Shown in pieces: positions 27,727 to 37,187 of a DNA stretch of 64,000 bases (positions are counted from its first letter, which is position 1; each line of letters starts with the position of its first letter). A program made the translations under genes and the position numbers. The notes beneath the pieces were generated by a model. It did no database searches and was not told the DNA's origin. It saw nothing but the letters and a program-made list of their open reading frames with translations. Source of the DNA: Pseudarthrobacter sp. NamB4 (lineage in GTDB: Bacteria > Actinomycetota > Actinomycetes > Actinomycetales > Micrococcaceae); NCBI RefSeq assembly GCF_005796185.1, contig NZ_VAHM01000019.1:1-64000 (forward strand). Direction: 5' to 3'.

Positions 27727-28779
27727 CTATCTGGCACGGACCTCTGCCGGTGCACGCGAGGCGCTGCTCTCGCGGACGCGGAGGGTGGGTTTCAGTGCAG
27801 CCGGTTCTGGCTGTTCGCCCCTCAGGACGCGCTGGATGAGGTGTACCGCCGTCCTTCCAATATCCAGCATCGGCGAGTGGACGGACGTCAGGGGAATCGG
27901 AAGCTCAGCCGCCAGGGAAGTGTCGTTGTATCCCACCACTGCGACGTCCTGTCCAACCGTGAGGCCGTGGGAGCGCAGCTCGCCCATCGCCCCGATGGCG
28001 GCAAAATCGTTCACCGCGAAAAGGGCGGTGGGGTGCGGCTTGCCGCTGGTCAGAATCCCTTTGGCAGCCCCGCGGCCACCTGCCGTATCAAACCTGGACC
28101 ACACGACGTCGTCGTCCGAGATCTGGCCGCCCAGGGAACGCCACCTGCTGATGAAGCCGGAGGTGCGGTCAACGGCGGTGCTCGCATAGGGCTCACCGGC
28201 AATCACCGAAACACGGCGGTGCCCTTTTTCCCACAGGTGCTCTGCCACCAGTTCGCCGCCCAGCACGTCATCACACGTGGCCGACGGGTACTCCTGAACA
28301 CGGCGGTTCATCAGCACGAACGGAACCTTACGGGCACTCAGTTCCTGCAGCAGGCTGCCGTCCAAGTGCGCATCACCGATGATCAGCCCGTCCACCCGAC
28401 GGGCAAGCATGAGGTCAATCTTGCGCCGTTGCTCCTCGGGATCGTCACGGGAGTTCATAACAAAGGCCGAGTAGCCCATCTCGGCTGCTGCTTCATCGAT
28501 CCCCTCGTACATCAGGGCCAGGACGAGGTCCGAAAGCCGGGGGACGATGACGCCAAGAAGTTTGGTCTGCCGGGTCCGCAGGCTTGCGGCCTGCGGGTCG
28601 GGGGAATAGCCCCGCTTGCGGGCCAGCTCGCGGACGCGCTCCGCCGTGGCCTGCGACGCTGCCCCCTTGGCCACGTCGGATCCGGAGTGGAGGACCCTGG
28701 AAACGGTGGAAGGGTGGATGCCAAGCTCCCTTGCCAGATCCTTGAGCGTGACCGTGCGGCCCCCGTTGACTTTGCCCAT
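27727..28779 (-). CDS. LacI-family transcriptional regulator
   Basis: 350 residues from the ATG at 28779, with GGGGAG about eight bases upstream. The HTH is VTLKDLARELGIHPSTVSRV, and the periplasmic-binding-protein-like ligand domain follows (LLGVIVPRLSDLVLALMYEG, VIAGEPYASTAVDR, LFAVNDFAAIGAM). It heads the pxp operon and is divergent from the asparaginase-imidase operon. The shared 245-bp region holds a LacI-type palindrome with central CG. It is probably the local repressor, relieved by the pathway substrate or an intermediate. Confidence 0.9.
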   Translation of the reverse strand: MGKVNGGRTVTLKDLARELGIHPSTVSRVLHSGSDVAKGAASQATAERVRELARKRGYSPDPQAASLRTRQTKLLGVIVPRLSDLVLALMYEGIDEAAAEMGYSAFVMNSRDDPEEQRRKIDLMLARRVDGLIIGDAHLDGSLLQELSARKVPFVLMNRRVQEYPSATCDDVLGGELVAEHLWEKGHRRVSVIAGEPYASTAVDRTSGFISRWRSLGGQISDDDVVWSRFDTAGGRGAAKGILTSGKPHPTALFAVNDFAAIGAMGELRSHGLTVGQDVAVVGYNDTSLAAELPIPLTSVHSPMLDIGRTAVHLIQRVLRGEQPEPAALKPTLRVRESSASRAPAEVRAR

Positions 28780-28848
28780 GGTGTCATCTCCCCTGCCAGC
28801 TGTGGTCACTCTAGCCCAGCTCCTCCTAAGCAGCCTTCCCGGGCAGCC

Positions 28849-28877
28849 TTGACGTGACCTGGTTCACATCTTATAGT
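28849..28877 (+). promoter_or_regulatory. sigma-70 promoter of the asparaginase-imidase operon
   Basis: TTGACG at 28849-28854 and TATAGT at 28872-28877 are separated by exactly 17 bp. Transcription would start near 28884, just before the operator and about 140 bp upstream of the asparaginase start codon. Confidence 0.75.
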
Positions 28878-28891
28878 CAATTCGCAGAGCT

Positions 28892-28909
28892 TACCCAATC
28901 GTTTGGGTA
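28892..28909. promoter_or_regulatory. LacI-type operator
   Basis: TACCCAATCGTTTGGGTA is an 18-bp palindrome with a central CG and two mismatched positions, the form bound by LacI/GalR proteins. It overlaps the expected transcription start, so binding should block the divergent operon. A lone half-like CATTGGGTG lies near 28992. Confidence 0.75.
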
Positions 28910-29024
28910 GAAGATCTTCCAACAGGCGTCAAGGAAGATCGGCAGCTTCAGGCTTAAGCAAATGGCCATCGCCCGCGAACCCGCCCGATCCATTGGGTGT
29001 TGAAGTCGAGTCCACGGAGCTGAC

Positions 29025-30047
29025 ATGACTGTTGCGGAAGCCCATGTGGTGCTGCTGGCCACCGGCGGCACCATCTCGTCCCGTTCTTCGCTGGCGGGCG
29101 GACCAGCGGTGGCCACAGACACCGGGGAAGAGGTGTTCGGGGCGCTTGGCTCGCCGGTTTCCCACCCGGTCAGGGTCCTGGATGTGTTCCAGAAGGGTTC
29201 ATACCTCCTGACCTTCGAGGACATGGCCAAAATCTGCGCCACGATCAAGGAAGTCCTGGGTGACCCCCGGGTTCTTGGGGTGGTTGTGACCCACGGGACG
29301 GACACCATGGAGGAGACGGCGTTCCTTGCCGATCTGACCCACGGCGACGAACGGCCTGTGGTCTTCACCGGTTCGCAGCGGGCTGCGGACTCGCAGGATC
29401 CCGACGGGCCGGCCAACCTGGTTAAGGCCATTGCCGTCGCCGGTTCCAGGGACGCGAGGGGGCGGGGCGTACTGCTCTGCTTCGCGGGAACGATTTTCCC
29501 TGCCCGCGGTGTCCGGAAGAGCCAGACGGTACGGCTGGATGCCTTCTCGAATCCGGATTTTGGGGCACTGGGCCAGGTATCAGCCCAAGGAAAAGTTGCG
29601 ATGGTTGTCCAGGGCAGCCGGCCTGCACCGCTTCCCTTACCGCCGGCGGGCAGCAGCTCGCCCCGCGTGGACCTCGTCGCGGCCTACCCCGGTGCCGACT
29701 CGGTCCTCATGCATGCGTCCCTGGAAGCGGGGGCGGCAGGAATTGTCCTTCAGGGCACCGGCACGGGCAACGCCAACCAAAAGCTCTGTGCCGAGGTGGC
29801 TGCCGCGAAAGCGGCCGGCGTCGTGGTGGTCACCAGTACCCGGGTCGAAGCGGGACCGGTGGTCCCTATCTACGGTGCCGGCGGCGGCGGTGAGGACCTT
29901 CGTGCCGCCGGAGCCATCGGGTCAGGGCTCCTCCGGCCATCCCAGTCGCTGATCCTGCTCAGCCTGCTGCTGAGACTCCACTTTTCGCACGAGCGCATCG
30001 CGGAAGTCTTCGCTGAAAGGGGGAGTCCTCCTGAAAGTTCCCACTGA
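29025..30047 (+). CDS. type I/II L-asparaginase-family amidohydrolase
   Basis: 340 residues; the ATG follows GGAGCTGAC. Both catalytic Thr motifs are present: VVLLATGGTISS near the N-terminus and VVTHGTDTMEETAFL, with VVFTGSQRAAD and DGPANLVKAI following. Family members hydrolyse asparagine or other linear amides. In this operon it may hydrolyse the half-amide released by the imidase-like enzyme encoded next. No signal peptide, so cytoplasmic. Confidence 0.9.
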   Translation: MTVAEAHVVLLATGGTISSRSSLAGGPAVATDTGEEVFGALGSPVSHPVRVLDVFQKGSYLLTFEDMAKICATIKEVLGDPRVLGVVVTHGTDTMEETAFLADLTHGDERPVVFTGSQRAADSQDPDGPANLVKAIAVAGSRDARGRGVLLCFAGTIFPARGVRKSQTVRLDAFSNPDFGALGQVSAQGKVAMVVQGSRPAPLPLPPAGSSSPRVDLVAAYPGADSVLMHASLEAGAAGIVLQGTGTGNANQKLCAEVAAAKAAGVVVVTSTRVEAGPVVPIYGAGGGGEDLRAAGAIGSGLLRPSQSLILLSLLLRLHFSHERIAEVFAERGSPPESSH

Positions 30048-30090
30048 CGTTCCAAACCTCCAGATCTGCCCCAATTGAAAGGAAGTTCCG

Positions 30091-30981
30091 ATGACAAAGG
30101 ATATCCAGGTCGCCTTCGGCGTGGACGTTGACGCGGTCGCGGGAATGCTCGGCTCCTATGGAGGCGAAGACTCCCCATGCGACATCTCCCGTGGACTGTT
30201 CAGCGGTGAAGTCGGGGGACCCCGTCTCATCCGGCTGTTTGAGAAGTACAACCTCCCCGCCACCTGGTTCGTGCCGGGCCACTCGATCGAGACTTTCCCT
30301 GACCTGACGCAGATGATTGTCGATGCCGGGCACGAGATGGGCGTCCATGGGTACTCCCACGAGAATCCGATTGCCATGACGCGGGAGCAGGAGACCGCCA
30401 TCCTGGACCGCTCGATAGAACTCATTGAAAAAGTGTCCGGCCGCCGGCCTACCGGCTACGTGGCGCCGTGGTGGGAATTCTCGCCCGTCACCAACGAGAT
30501 CCTTCTTGAACGGGGCATCAAGTACGACCACTCCCTGATGCACCGCGATTTCGAACCGTACTACGTCCGCGTTGGCGACTCGTGGAAGAAGATCGACTAC
30601 ACCAAGGACGCCGAAACCTGGATGGAGCCGCTGGTCCGCGGCGAGGAAACCGACCTGGTGGAGATTCCGGCCAACTGGTACCTCGATGACCTTCCTCCCA
30701 TGATGTTCATCAAGGCGGCGCCGAACTCGCACGGCTTCGTCAACCCCCGGGACATTGAACAGATGTGGCGTGACCAGTTCGACTGGGTGTACCGGGAGAT
30801 GGATTATGCCGTTTTCACCATGACCATCCACCCCGATGTTGCCGGCCGGCCGCAAGTGCTGCTCATGCTGGAGCGGCTGATTGAACACATCAACTCCCAC
30901 CAGGGCGTGAGTTGGCTGACTTTTGATGAAATTGCCGATTCTTTCCTCGCCCGCAGCCCCCGAAAGGAAAGCACGTCATGA
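30091..30981 (+). CDS. polysaccharide deacetylase-fold amidohydrolase, PuuE/cyclic imidase-like
   Basis: 296 residues without a signal peptide; the ATG follows GGAAGTTCCG. The NodB-like fold is seen in [23 protein letters not shown] and [12 protein letters not shown] (the His-x3-His metal site region). [11 protein letters not shown] replaces the usual RPP motif. Intracellular members of this branch include PuuE allantoinase and bacterial cyclic imide hydrolases, which open imide or hydantoin rings rather than acting on polysaccharides. The operon context favours a ring-opening role. It overlaps the next gene by ATGA. Confidence 0.85.
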   Translation: MTKDIQVAFGVDVDAVAGMLGSYGGEDSPCDISRGLFSGEVGGPRLIRLFEKYNLPATWFVPGHSIETFPDLTQMIVDAGHEMGVHGYSHENPIAMTREQETAILDRSIELIEKVSGRRPTGYVAPWWEFSPVTNEILLERGIKYDHSLMHRDFEPYYVRVGDSWKKIDYTKDAETWMEPLVRGEETDLVEIPANWYLDDLPPMMFIKAAPNSHGFVNPRDIEQMWRDQFDWVYREMDYAVFTMTIHPDVAGRPQVLLMLERLIEHINSHQGVSWLTFDEIADSFLARSPRKESTS

Positions 30982-32369
30982 CTACGCAGCAGACGGACGT
31001 CGATCTGTCTCAGCCGGGACCTGGTGAAAAGCGCAGGTTCCCTGTATTCACCAAGCGGCAGACTACTACTGCCACTGTCCTTGCCTTGTTGGCCTGGACT
31101 GTCGCCGTTTTCGACTACGGACTTTTCGGCACGCTTTTGCCCGCGATGCAGGAGGAGTTCGGCTGGAGCGCACCGGAAGCGTACGCGATCAACACCTGGA
31201 TCGCCGTCGGCACAGCCATCGTGTGCTTCGGCATCGGCCCCGTCATTGACAGGCTGGGACGGCGCAAAGGCATGATGGTCACCGTAGGCGGAACCGCCGT
31301 CGTCTCCGGCCTGACGGCACTGATCCCCACCGGCATTCCCATCCTGAGCAACACCCTGCTCGTTATTGTCCGGTCCTTCGGAGGCCTTGGGTTCTCCGAA
31401 CAGGCCGTCAACGCCACCTACATGAACGAGGTTTACCAGGTCACCGAGGTCCCCGACAAGCGCAAACGGCCAGGCTTCCACTACTCCTTCATTCAGGGCG
31501 GCTGGCCGCTGGGCTTCCTGCTCGCCAGTGCACTGGGCCTCCTGCTGCTCCCCGCCCTCGGCTGGCGGGCCCTCTACCTGGTCGCCACCATTCCGGCCGT
31601 GGTCATCGTCTGGCTCATCGCCAAGAAGCTCAAGGAGACGCCCCAGTTCGAGCTGCACCACAAACTCACCGAACTCGAAAAGAGCGGCAAGTCAGGGGAA
31701 GCCCACGCACTTGCCCACGCCTTCGGCGTGGAGCACTCCTCGGCTGCCCCGCTGAAGCGCATCTGGGAACCGCACCTTGCCCGTAACACCGTTGTCTTCT
31801 CGCTGGCCTGGATCTTTAATTTCTTCGGCATCATGATCTTCAGTGTCCTTGGCACCTCCGTGCTGAAGAACGCCAAGGGCGTGGAGCTCGAGCAGGCGTT
31901 CTGGATGCTGATCATCATCAACCTGCTGGCCTACTTCGGCTACGTCTTCCACGGCTGGATCGGGGACAAGATCGGCCGCAAGCGGACGATCATCGGCGGC
32001 TGGATCCTTTCCGGTCTTTCCTTCGCCCTCATGCTCAGCCCCCTCGTCACCAGCCCGTTCATGATCATCCTCACCTACGGCGCCGGGCTGTTCTTCTTGG
32101 TTGGGCCCTACGCCGCGATCCAGTACTTCATGGCCGAGTGCTATCCCGTGAGCTGCCGCGCTACCGGCACCGCCTTCATCGGCGCCATGAGCCAGCCCGG
32201 CACCATCCTTGGCGGTGCACTGTTTACAGCAGCTGCAGCAGCCGCGGGAACCGGCGCTGCAGCCCTGTGGGTTGGCGCGGCCGGGACGCTGTTCTCAGGA
32301 CTGCTGATGATCGCGGCCAAGCCCCCCGTTGAAGCCCTGCTCGAGGACCACCCCCATGACGTCCCCTAG
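30978..32369 (+). CDS. MFS transporter
   Basis: 463 residues, twelve predicted helices, starting in the ATGA overlap with the imidase-like gene. MFS motif A is [13 protein letters not shown] and its second-half copy [27 protein letters not shown] in helix 1 and [18 protein letters not shown] in helix 5 resemble the aromatic acid/sialate-type sugar-porter branch. It is probably the importer of the compound degraded by the surrounding enzymes. Confidence 0.9.
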   Translation: MTTQQTDVDLSQPGPGEKRRFPVFTKRQTTTATVLALLAWTVAVFDYGLFGTLLPAMQEEFGWSAPEAYAINTWIAVGTAIVCFGIGPVIDRLGRRKGMMVTVGGTAVVSGLTALIPTGIPILSNTLLVIVRSFGGLGFSEQAVNATYMNEVYQVTEVPDKRKRPGFHYSFIQGGWPLGFLLASALGLLLLPALGWRALYLVATIPAVVIVWLIAKKLKETPQFELHHKLTELEKSGKSGEAHALAHAFGVEHSSAAPLKRIWEPHLARNTVVFSLAWIFNFFGIMIFSVLGTSVLKNAKGVELEQAFWMLIIINLLAYFGYVFHGWIGDKIGRKRTIIGGWILSGLSFALMLSPLVTSPFMIILTYGAGLFFLVGPYAAIQYFMAECYPVSCRATGTAFIGAMSQPGTILGGALFTAAAAAAGTGAAALWVGAAGTLFSGLLMIAAKPPVEALLEDHPHDVP

Positions 32370-33123
32370 CAAAGTTGCGATCATCACCGGTGCGGCGAGC
32401 GGCATCGGCCGTGCCCTGGCCGTCCACTACGCCCGCCATGATGTCGTGTCAATCATCGGCACCTTTCCTGGCGACCCGCACGACCCGGAGGAAACCCTCC
32501 GCCTGGTCAAGGAGGCCAACGGAGAGGGGGTGATCCACGAAGTGGATGTCCGGAGTACCGCTTCGGTGGACGCCCTCGCCCAGCGGGCGGTGGATGAGTA
32601 CGGACGGCTGGACTACGCCATCGCCAACGCCGGGATCCTGCGCAATTCACCGCTGGGGGAGATGACGGATGAGCGCTGGCACGACATGCTCAATGTTGAC
32701 CTCACCGGGGTGCTGCGCACGCTGCGCGCCGGTGCGGAGAGAATGACCGACGGCGGCGCGCTGGTTGCCGTCTCCTCCATCGCAGGGGGGGTGTACGGCT
32801 GGGAGGAACACGCCCACTATGCCGCCGCCAAGGCCGGCGTCCTGGGCCTGGTCCGCAGTGTGGCCGTGGAACTGGGTCCGCGGCAGATCCGCGCGAACGC
32901 CGTCATCCCGGGACTGATCGAGACACCGCAGTCCCTGGATCCGGTGAATTCGCTGGGCCCCGAGGGGCTGCAGCGGGCGGGGAAGGACATTCCCTGGGGC
33001 AGGGTGGGAAAACCGGAGGAAGTGGCCAGCGTGATCGGGTTCCTGACCTCCGATGAGTCCCGCTACATTACGGGACAGGCGCTTGTTGTGGACGGCGGGC
33101 TTACCGTCAAGATGCGCGCCTGA
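32356..33123 (+). CDS. short-chain dehydrogenase/reductase (SDR)
   Basis: 255 residues from the ATG at 32356, overlapping the transporter gene by 14 bp. The classical SDR pattern is present: cofactor loop [19 protein letters not shown], the catalytic Ser in [13 protein letters not shown] and the YxxxK pair in [13 protein letters not shown], with C-terminal VVDGGLTV. It probably oxidises or reduces an alcohol/ketone intermediate of the pathway. Confidence 0.9.
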   Translation: MTSPSKVAIITGAASGIGRALAVHYARHDVVSIIGTFPGDPHDPEETLRLVKEANGEGVIHEVDVRSTASVDALAQRAVDEYGRLDYAIANAGILRNSPLGEMTDERWHDMLNVDLTGVLRTLRAGAERMTDGGALVAVSSIAGGVYGWEEHAHYAAAKAGVLGLVRSVAVELGPRQIRANAVIPGLIETPQSLDPVNSLGPEGLQRAGKDIPWGRVGKPEEVASVIGFLTSDESRYITGQALVVDGGLTVKMRA

Positions 33124-33138
33124 CGGGGGAAAGACACC

Positions 33139-33870
33139 ATGGACGCATCAACTCAGGCGGGTCATCACGCTTCCGGCAGCGGCCGGGCGGTGGTTGTCAC
33201 CGGCGGTTCCAGCGGGATCGGCAAGGCCATTGCCGAGGCTTTCGTATCCAACGGGGACAGGGTCGCCGTGCTGGACCGGGCCGGAGGGAACGGCACTATC
33301 CGTGTGGACGTGGCGGATGAAGCCAGCGTGCGGGCGGCCTTCGCCGAGGCACGGGACAGGCTTGGCCGCGTTGACGTGCTGGTGAACAGCGCCGGCCTGC
33401 TGACGGAGTCCCGACTGGAGGACATGTCGCTGGCCATGTGGAATGAGACCCTCACGGTGGACCTGACCGGTGTGTTCCTGTGCTGCCGGGAGGTGGTGGG
33501 GGAGATGCGGCAGCGGAAGTGGGGCCGCATCATCAACATCGCCTCCCAGCTGGCCATCAAGGGCGGTGTGGGACTGAGCCATTACAGTGCTGCCAAGGCC
33601 GGGGTGATTGGTCTTTCCAAGGCCCTTGCCCTGGAAACGGCGGCGGACAACGTCCTGGTGAACTGCATCGCCCCGGGTCCTATTGAGACTCCCTTGGTGG
33701 AGGGCATCTCGGAAAGCTGGAAGGCCGCGAAACGCGCGGAACTTCCGCTCCGGCGCTTCGGGATGCCGGCGGAGGTAGCGCCTGCCGCCTTGCTGCTGGC
33801 CAGCGATCCGGGCGGCAACCTCTTTGTGGGACAGACGCTGGGGCCCAATTCCGGCGATGTTATGCCGTAA
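33139..33870 (+). CDS. short-chain dehydrogenase/reductase (SDR)
   Basis: 243 residues, 15 bp after the first SDR. Motifs: VVVTGGSSGIGKAIAEAF, LVNSAGLLTES, Ser in INIASQLAIKGGVG and YSAAKAGVIGLSKALA. The product differs from its neighbour throughout, so this is a second enzyme and not a recent duplicate. The C-terminus reads GQTLGPNSGDVMP in place of the usual DGG. Confidence 0.9.
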   Translation: MDASTQAGHHASGSGRAVVVTGGSSGIGKAIAEAFVSNGDRVAVLDRAGGNGTIRVDVADEASVRAAFAEARDRLGRVDVLVNSAGLLTESRLEDMSLAMWNETLTVDLTGVFLCCREVVGEMRQRKWGRIINIASQLAIKGGVGLSHYSAAKAGVIGLSKALALETAADNVLVNCIAPGPIETPLVEGISESWKAAKRAELPLRRFGMPAEVAPAALLLASDPGGNLFVGQTLGPNSGDVMP

Positions 33871-33885
33871 GGAGTGTGAGCGGAG

Positions 33886-34257
33886 ATGTGCGGCGCCTGC
33901 GGAAGGACTACCGTAGCCGACCCCGCCTTGGGGCCGGTACGGACCATGCGGCAACATCTGATCGTGGCCGCAACAGTGAACGCTTTATGCTCCGGAGTCC
34001 CCGGAACGCCGAAAGTTAAGGCCCTCGCTGATGGATGGCTGACCTACGGACCCTCCGGGGCGTCCCGATTGTGCCGCACAGTGCAAGAGTTGTGGGCAGA
34101 TGTCATAGGTTGTTGTGCCGATGTGCCCTCCCTGCGCGCACTGCTTGAGCGGCAGGTGAGCTACGCGGAGCAGGCCGCCAACGCCGGCCTGCCGGCCCGG
34201 ACGGCCCTCCTGGGCAAGGCACTTACTGCGCTCGCCGTGGAAGAGGCCCTGGAATGA
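33886..34257 (+). CDS. hypothetical Cys-motif protein
   Basis: 123 residues. It starts MCGACGRTTVADP, a CxxC knuckle that could bind zinc, followed by helical sequence (GPVRTMRQHLIVAATVNALC, LLERQVSYAEQAANAG). I do not recognise the family. It is 15 bp after the second SDR and probably the last gene of the operon. Immediately after it the sequence turns into a decayed permease fragment. Confidence 0.65.
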   Translation: MCGACGRTTVADPALGPVRTMRQHLIVAATVNALCSGVPGTPKVKALADGWLTYGPSGASRLCRTVQELWADVIGCCADVPSLRALLERQVSYAEQAANAGLPARTALLGKALTALAVEEALE

Positions 34258-34274
34258 AACTCCCTTCCGCACGC

Positions 34275-34555
34275 ATTCATCGCACAGCTCGCCCTGCGCC
34301 TTGCGCCGACCGCGAGGGAACGGAGCTTCCCCTGAGGATAGCTACCTTCCCCTGGCTCACGCGCTTTGGCCTGCGCATCTTCGCGGCAATTATCACTGTG
34401 GCTTCATCCGCGAGGATTCGCGCCCTCAGCTCCTGAGCTCATTCGGACTCGTGGCGCTTCTAGCGGTGGCGAACTGGTTGAACCGGCGTTCCAAAAGAGT
34501 TCCGGCCGTTTTCGAAGCTGCGGACGGCTACAAGCAGTCAATGCTCATCGACTGA
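34275..34555 (+). pseudogene. orphan 3' end of an APC amino acid permease
   Basis: Read with frameshifts, this encodes the last 80 or so residues of a permease: AQLALRL, ADREGTELPL, EDSRPQLLSSFGLVALLAVA and NWLNRR, ending SMLID. The DNA matches the 3' end of the permease gene at 23.0-23.3 kb over most of its length but diverges in the final tail, so it comes from a paralogue. There is no helical core, so it is nonfunctional. Confidence 0.85.
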
Positions 34556-34594
34556 ACTAGGTGCTTTCAACCCTTCGAGGGTTAGCTGCAGAAA

Positions 34595-34624
34595 GGGGCG
34601 TCCGGCTTTGGCGGACGCGCCCCT
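34595..34624. terminator. GC-rich hairpin terminator
   Basis: GGGGCGTCCG pairs with CGGACGCGCCCC (two-base bulge) around a GCTTTGG loop, located after the permease remnant and before the convergent secreted-protein pseudogene. Confidence 0.7.
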
Positions 34625-34675
34625 TCACCCTATTTGCCGAGCTGGCTCATGCTGGTGTTGTGCAGGCGCATCACC

Positions 34676-35962
34676 CTAAGAAATGTACCCCACCACGTCC
34701 ACGATGACGTAAGTTGCGCCGGCGGACGTGTTGCGGATGGTGACTTTGCCATCGGCACCGATGAGGACGACGGCGAAGTTGGCGACGCTCTGGCTGCGGT
34801 TGTAGTTGACGTTCGAGGTGGTGGGCAGGGTTGTGCCGCTGGGGTAGGCGGTCAGGTGCCCGTAGGCCGTTGGCACGGTCGCTGTCAGGTTGACCATCGC
34901 TGCTTTCGCCCCTGCCGGAATGGCGTTGGCGCCTGCCAGGCTGACGCCGACGTCCTGGCCTGCCCTTACGGGTGCGGCGGTCTGCCGTGTATCGAGCAGA
35001 CGATTGGGGGCTACTGCCTGGAAGGAACCGGGAGTGGTGGCGTCGCCCTTGCGGAAGTACCCCATCACGTCCACGATGATTCCGACGGGTCCGGGGGAGG
35101 TGTTGGTGATGCTGATTTTCCCGTCCGCACCGACCGGCACGATGGCTAGGTTCGGTGTGTCGCCGGTTGCCAGTCGTAGTTGACGTTGGATGTAGCGGGA
35201 CGGGTGGTCCAGCTGGCGAACGCAGTCAGGTGCCCGTAGCCGGTCCTTTCACCTGTTGCCGGTGATTGGACCCGTGCCGCGGTCAGGTTCACCAGCACGG
35301 CTCCGACGTCCGCGGGCAAGCTGGACAGGCCAGACAGCTGCACATCGGGCTGTTGCCCTCCAGGAGTGCCGCCGGCGCCTCGGCTGTCGGCCGCCCGGAA
35401 CGGTGTCAGCGGCTGGTACGCGCCACTGTCCGTCGGCGTTCCGCCGGTGAAGTAGCCCGCGACGTCGGCAATCAGGTGAGCGCTTCCCAGTCCTTCATTG
35501 CTGAGGCTGACGTAGTTGGGGACAGTTTCCTGCTCGTCGTAGTTGACGTTTGAGGTGCCAGGCTTCGCTTGGCCGAAGGGGGCGGCATAGACGTTCCCGT
35601 ACGACGACGGTTCCGCCACTGTAAGGTTCAGGGCCACCGCACTGGCACCAGCAGGGATACCCGCCTTCCCGGCGACATCGACAGCGAGGCTCTTGCCGGG
35701 CCCGACGGGGAACCCGGACCGAGTGTCCAGGATCCGGGTGGGGGATACGGGTGTGAACTTGCCCGCTGCGGAGGCAGTTTTGAACGTGGTCGTCCTTTCG
35801 GTGGTGCCGGTCAGGACGTAATCGGTGCGTGCCTTCGCGGTCACGCTGACGCGTCAACGTCACCCGTCGGCGTACCAGTGCGGAGCCAGCACAAGGAACG
35901 CTGGAAGCCAATGCTGCGGCGACCAACACCCACCCGGAAGGGCACCAGAAATGCCCTTGCAA
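34676..35962 (-). pseudogene. frameshifted secreted beta-sandwich repeat protein
   Basis: A start near 35962 encodes a signal-peptide-like GWVLVAAALASSVPCAG. The protein continues in another frame as repeated modules: ILDTRSGFPVGPGKSLAV with TSNVNYDEQETVPNYVSL, then RAADSRG with TSNVNYDW. A third frame gives LLDTRQTA with TSNVNYNRSQSVANFAVV and VIVDVVGYIS. Such LDTR...TSNVNY...DVxGY modules are common at the C-termini of actinobacterial exported proteins. At least two frameshifts (near 35840 and 35145) disrupt it. Confidence 0.8.
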
Positions 35963-36255
35963 TCGGATGATCGCAGGGCCTTCCTCAGCGTTTCCAAGAA
36001 GTCAGAGGAACCACTACAGCCATCCCACCAGGGCAAGCAGGCGAACCAATCGCAAACGCGGAAATGCAGGTATTGGACAAACAACGCCTCGCCTTCGTCG
36101 TGCCTATAGTGGCATTGTGGATCGACCTCGTGGCTCACTGCAGTAGGGCAGGCTCCTCCTCAACAATTGGAGGAGGATCAGGCGGCAGCTATAGAGGGCC
36201 AGCAATGCTTCCTCCCACCTGCGGATCGGGGGTAACGGACGTGGCTCCTGCTGCA

Positions 36256-36444
36256 CTAATGTTTCTGCGGGAGTAGGTGTTTCGGCTGATTCCCCTGAGG
36301 GGTGTCCCGTCGAAAGTAGCCAAAAATACACAACATCAGGCCTACTGCAACCGCTGCCCTAGCAACCGCTCGTGTAATCATGTCAACCAATCCATCCCTT
36401 GTGAGGAACCATATGGAGTTATTGGAGACATCGTGTGACGTCAT
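36256..36444 (-). CDS. possible small membrane protein
   Basis: 62 residues with one hydrophobic helix (AVARAAVAVGLMLCIFGYF) flanked by charged ends. The ATG at 36444 has no convincing ribosome-binding site and lies inside an inverted repeat. It could be noncoding. Confidence 0.3.
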   Translation of the reverse strand: MTSHDVSNNSIWFLTRDGLVDMITRAVARAAVAVGLMLCIFGYFRRDTPQGNQPKHLLPQKH

Positions 36445-36461
36445 CCGCCCGTGATGTCACA
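36434..36461. promoter_or_regulatory. 10-bp inverted repeat, possible operator
   Basis: TGTGACGTCA and TGATGTCACA are inverted copies with one mismatch, separated by eight bases. The outer TGTGA/TCACA half-sites recall Crp/Fnr sites, but the spacing is far longer than normal. Confidence 0.4.
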
Positions 36462-36774
36462 TAGCGAAATGAACAGAAGCCGGACTGCTAATGGCAGAAG
36501 ATGCGCCCCTGAGTGGCCCTGGGCCTACCCTCTAAATAGCGCGGTGCAGCACTATAGGACGAGAGAATTAGGGGGTGGCTGAGGGTTGACGTGCGCACCG
36601 GGTCGGCTTAATCTCAAGTCGTTAACTCAATTCCTAGTGGAACCCGCGCAGTTGCGAGTCGTCCATGCACTGCTGATGACACAGAGGATGAGTCAAGACG
36701 CCGAAGTGCAGATGACTCAGACGTAGACGTGTCTCCGGCTTCGAACATCCCTTGGGGCTTAAATAGGAATCGCC

Positions 36775-37074
36775 ATGTTAGAAATTGCCTTGGGAATATG
36801 GGGTAAGGTGCCTCCCGTGGCTCGTCCAACGAATCCGAATTTGGCGGCGGTCATAGGGCTAATTTTCGGAGGAATAGGGCTGGGAATTTACTTCCGCAGC
36901 GTCCTAGATTTTCTAGTCCCCGTAGCTATAGCGCTGATCCTCGCAGTCGTCATCGGAGACGTCGGTTTCTGGGGTGGTGTCGTGTTGGCCGCTATTTACG
37001 GGTACATGCGGTCATTGGAATCCAATGAGCGATTGGCGCATCCAAAAAGCGCTCCAAACATGCAAGCCCCCTAA
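36775..37074 (+). CDS. small hydrophobic membrane protein
   Basis: 99 residues from the ATG at 36775 (AGGA six bases upstream). A GTG at 36817 with AAGGTG upstream is an equally good start and would give 85 residues. Two or three membrane segments: AAVIGLIFGGIGLGIYF, FLVPVAIALILAVVIG and GGVVLAAIYGYM. The tail is short and hydrophilic. No family recognised. Codon use is less GC-biased than in neighbours. Confidence 0.6.
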   Translation: MLEIALGIWGKVPPVARPTNPNLAAVIGLIFGGIGLGIYFRSVLDFLVPVAIALILAVVIGDVGFWGGVVLAAIYGYMRSLESNERLAHPKSAPNMQAP

Positions 37075-37187
37075 GGTATTATGAATTTTTCTAGTCTAAT
37101 CGGCGCGCCTTAGCGCGCCCCAGAGTCCGTTGTCTACGGCGTAGCAGCAGGAAAGCGCCGGGTAGCAAGTATTGCAGTCATCGTGCC

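Larger units (their letters stand above)
35963..36774. other. AT-richer stretch with no confident gene
   Basis: About 800 bp of lower G+C than its surroundings. Only the weak candidate at 36256-36444 and the inverted repeat at 36434-36461 stand out. No RNA gene or mobile element ends were recognised. Confidence 0.5.
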
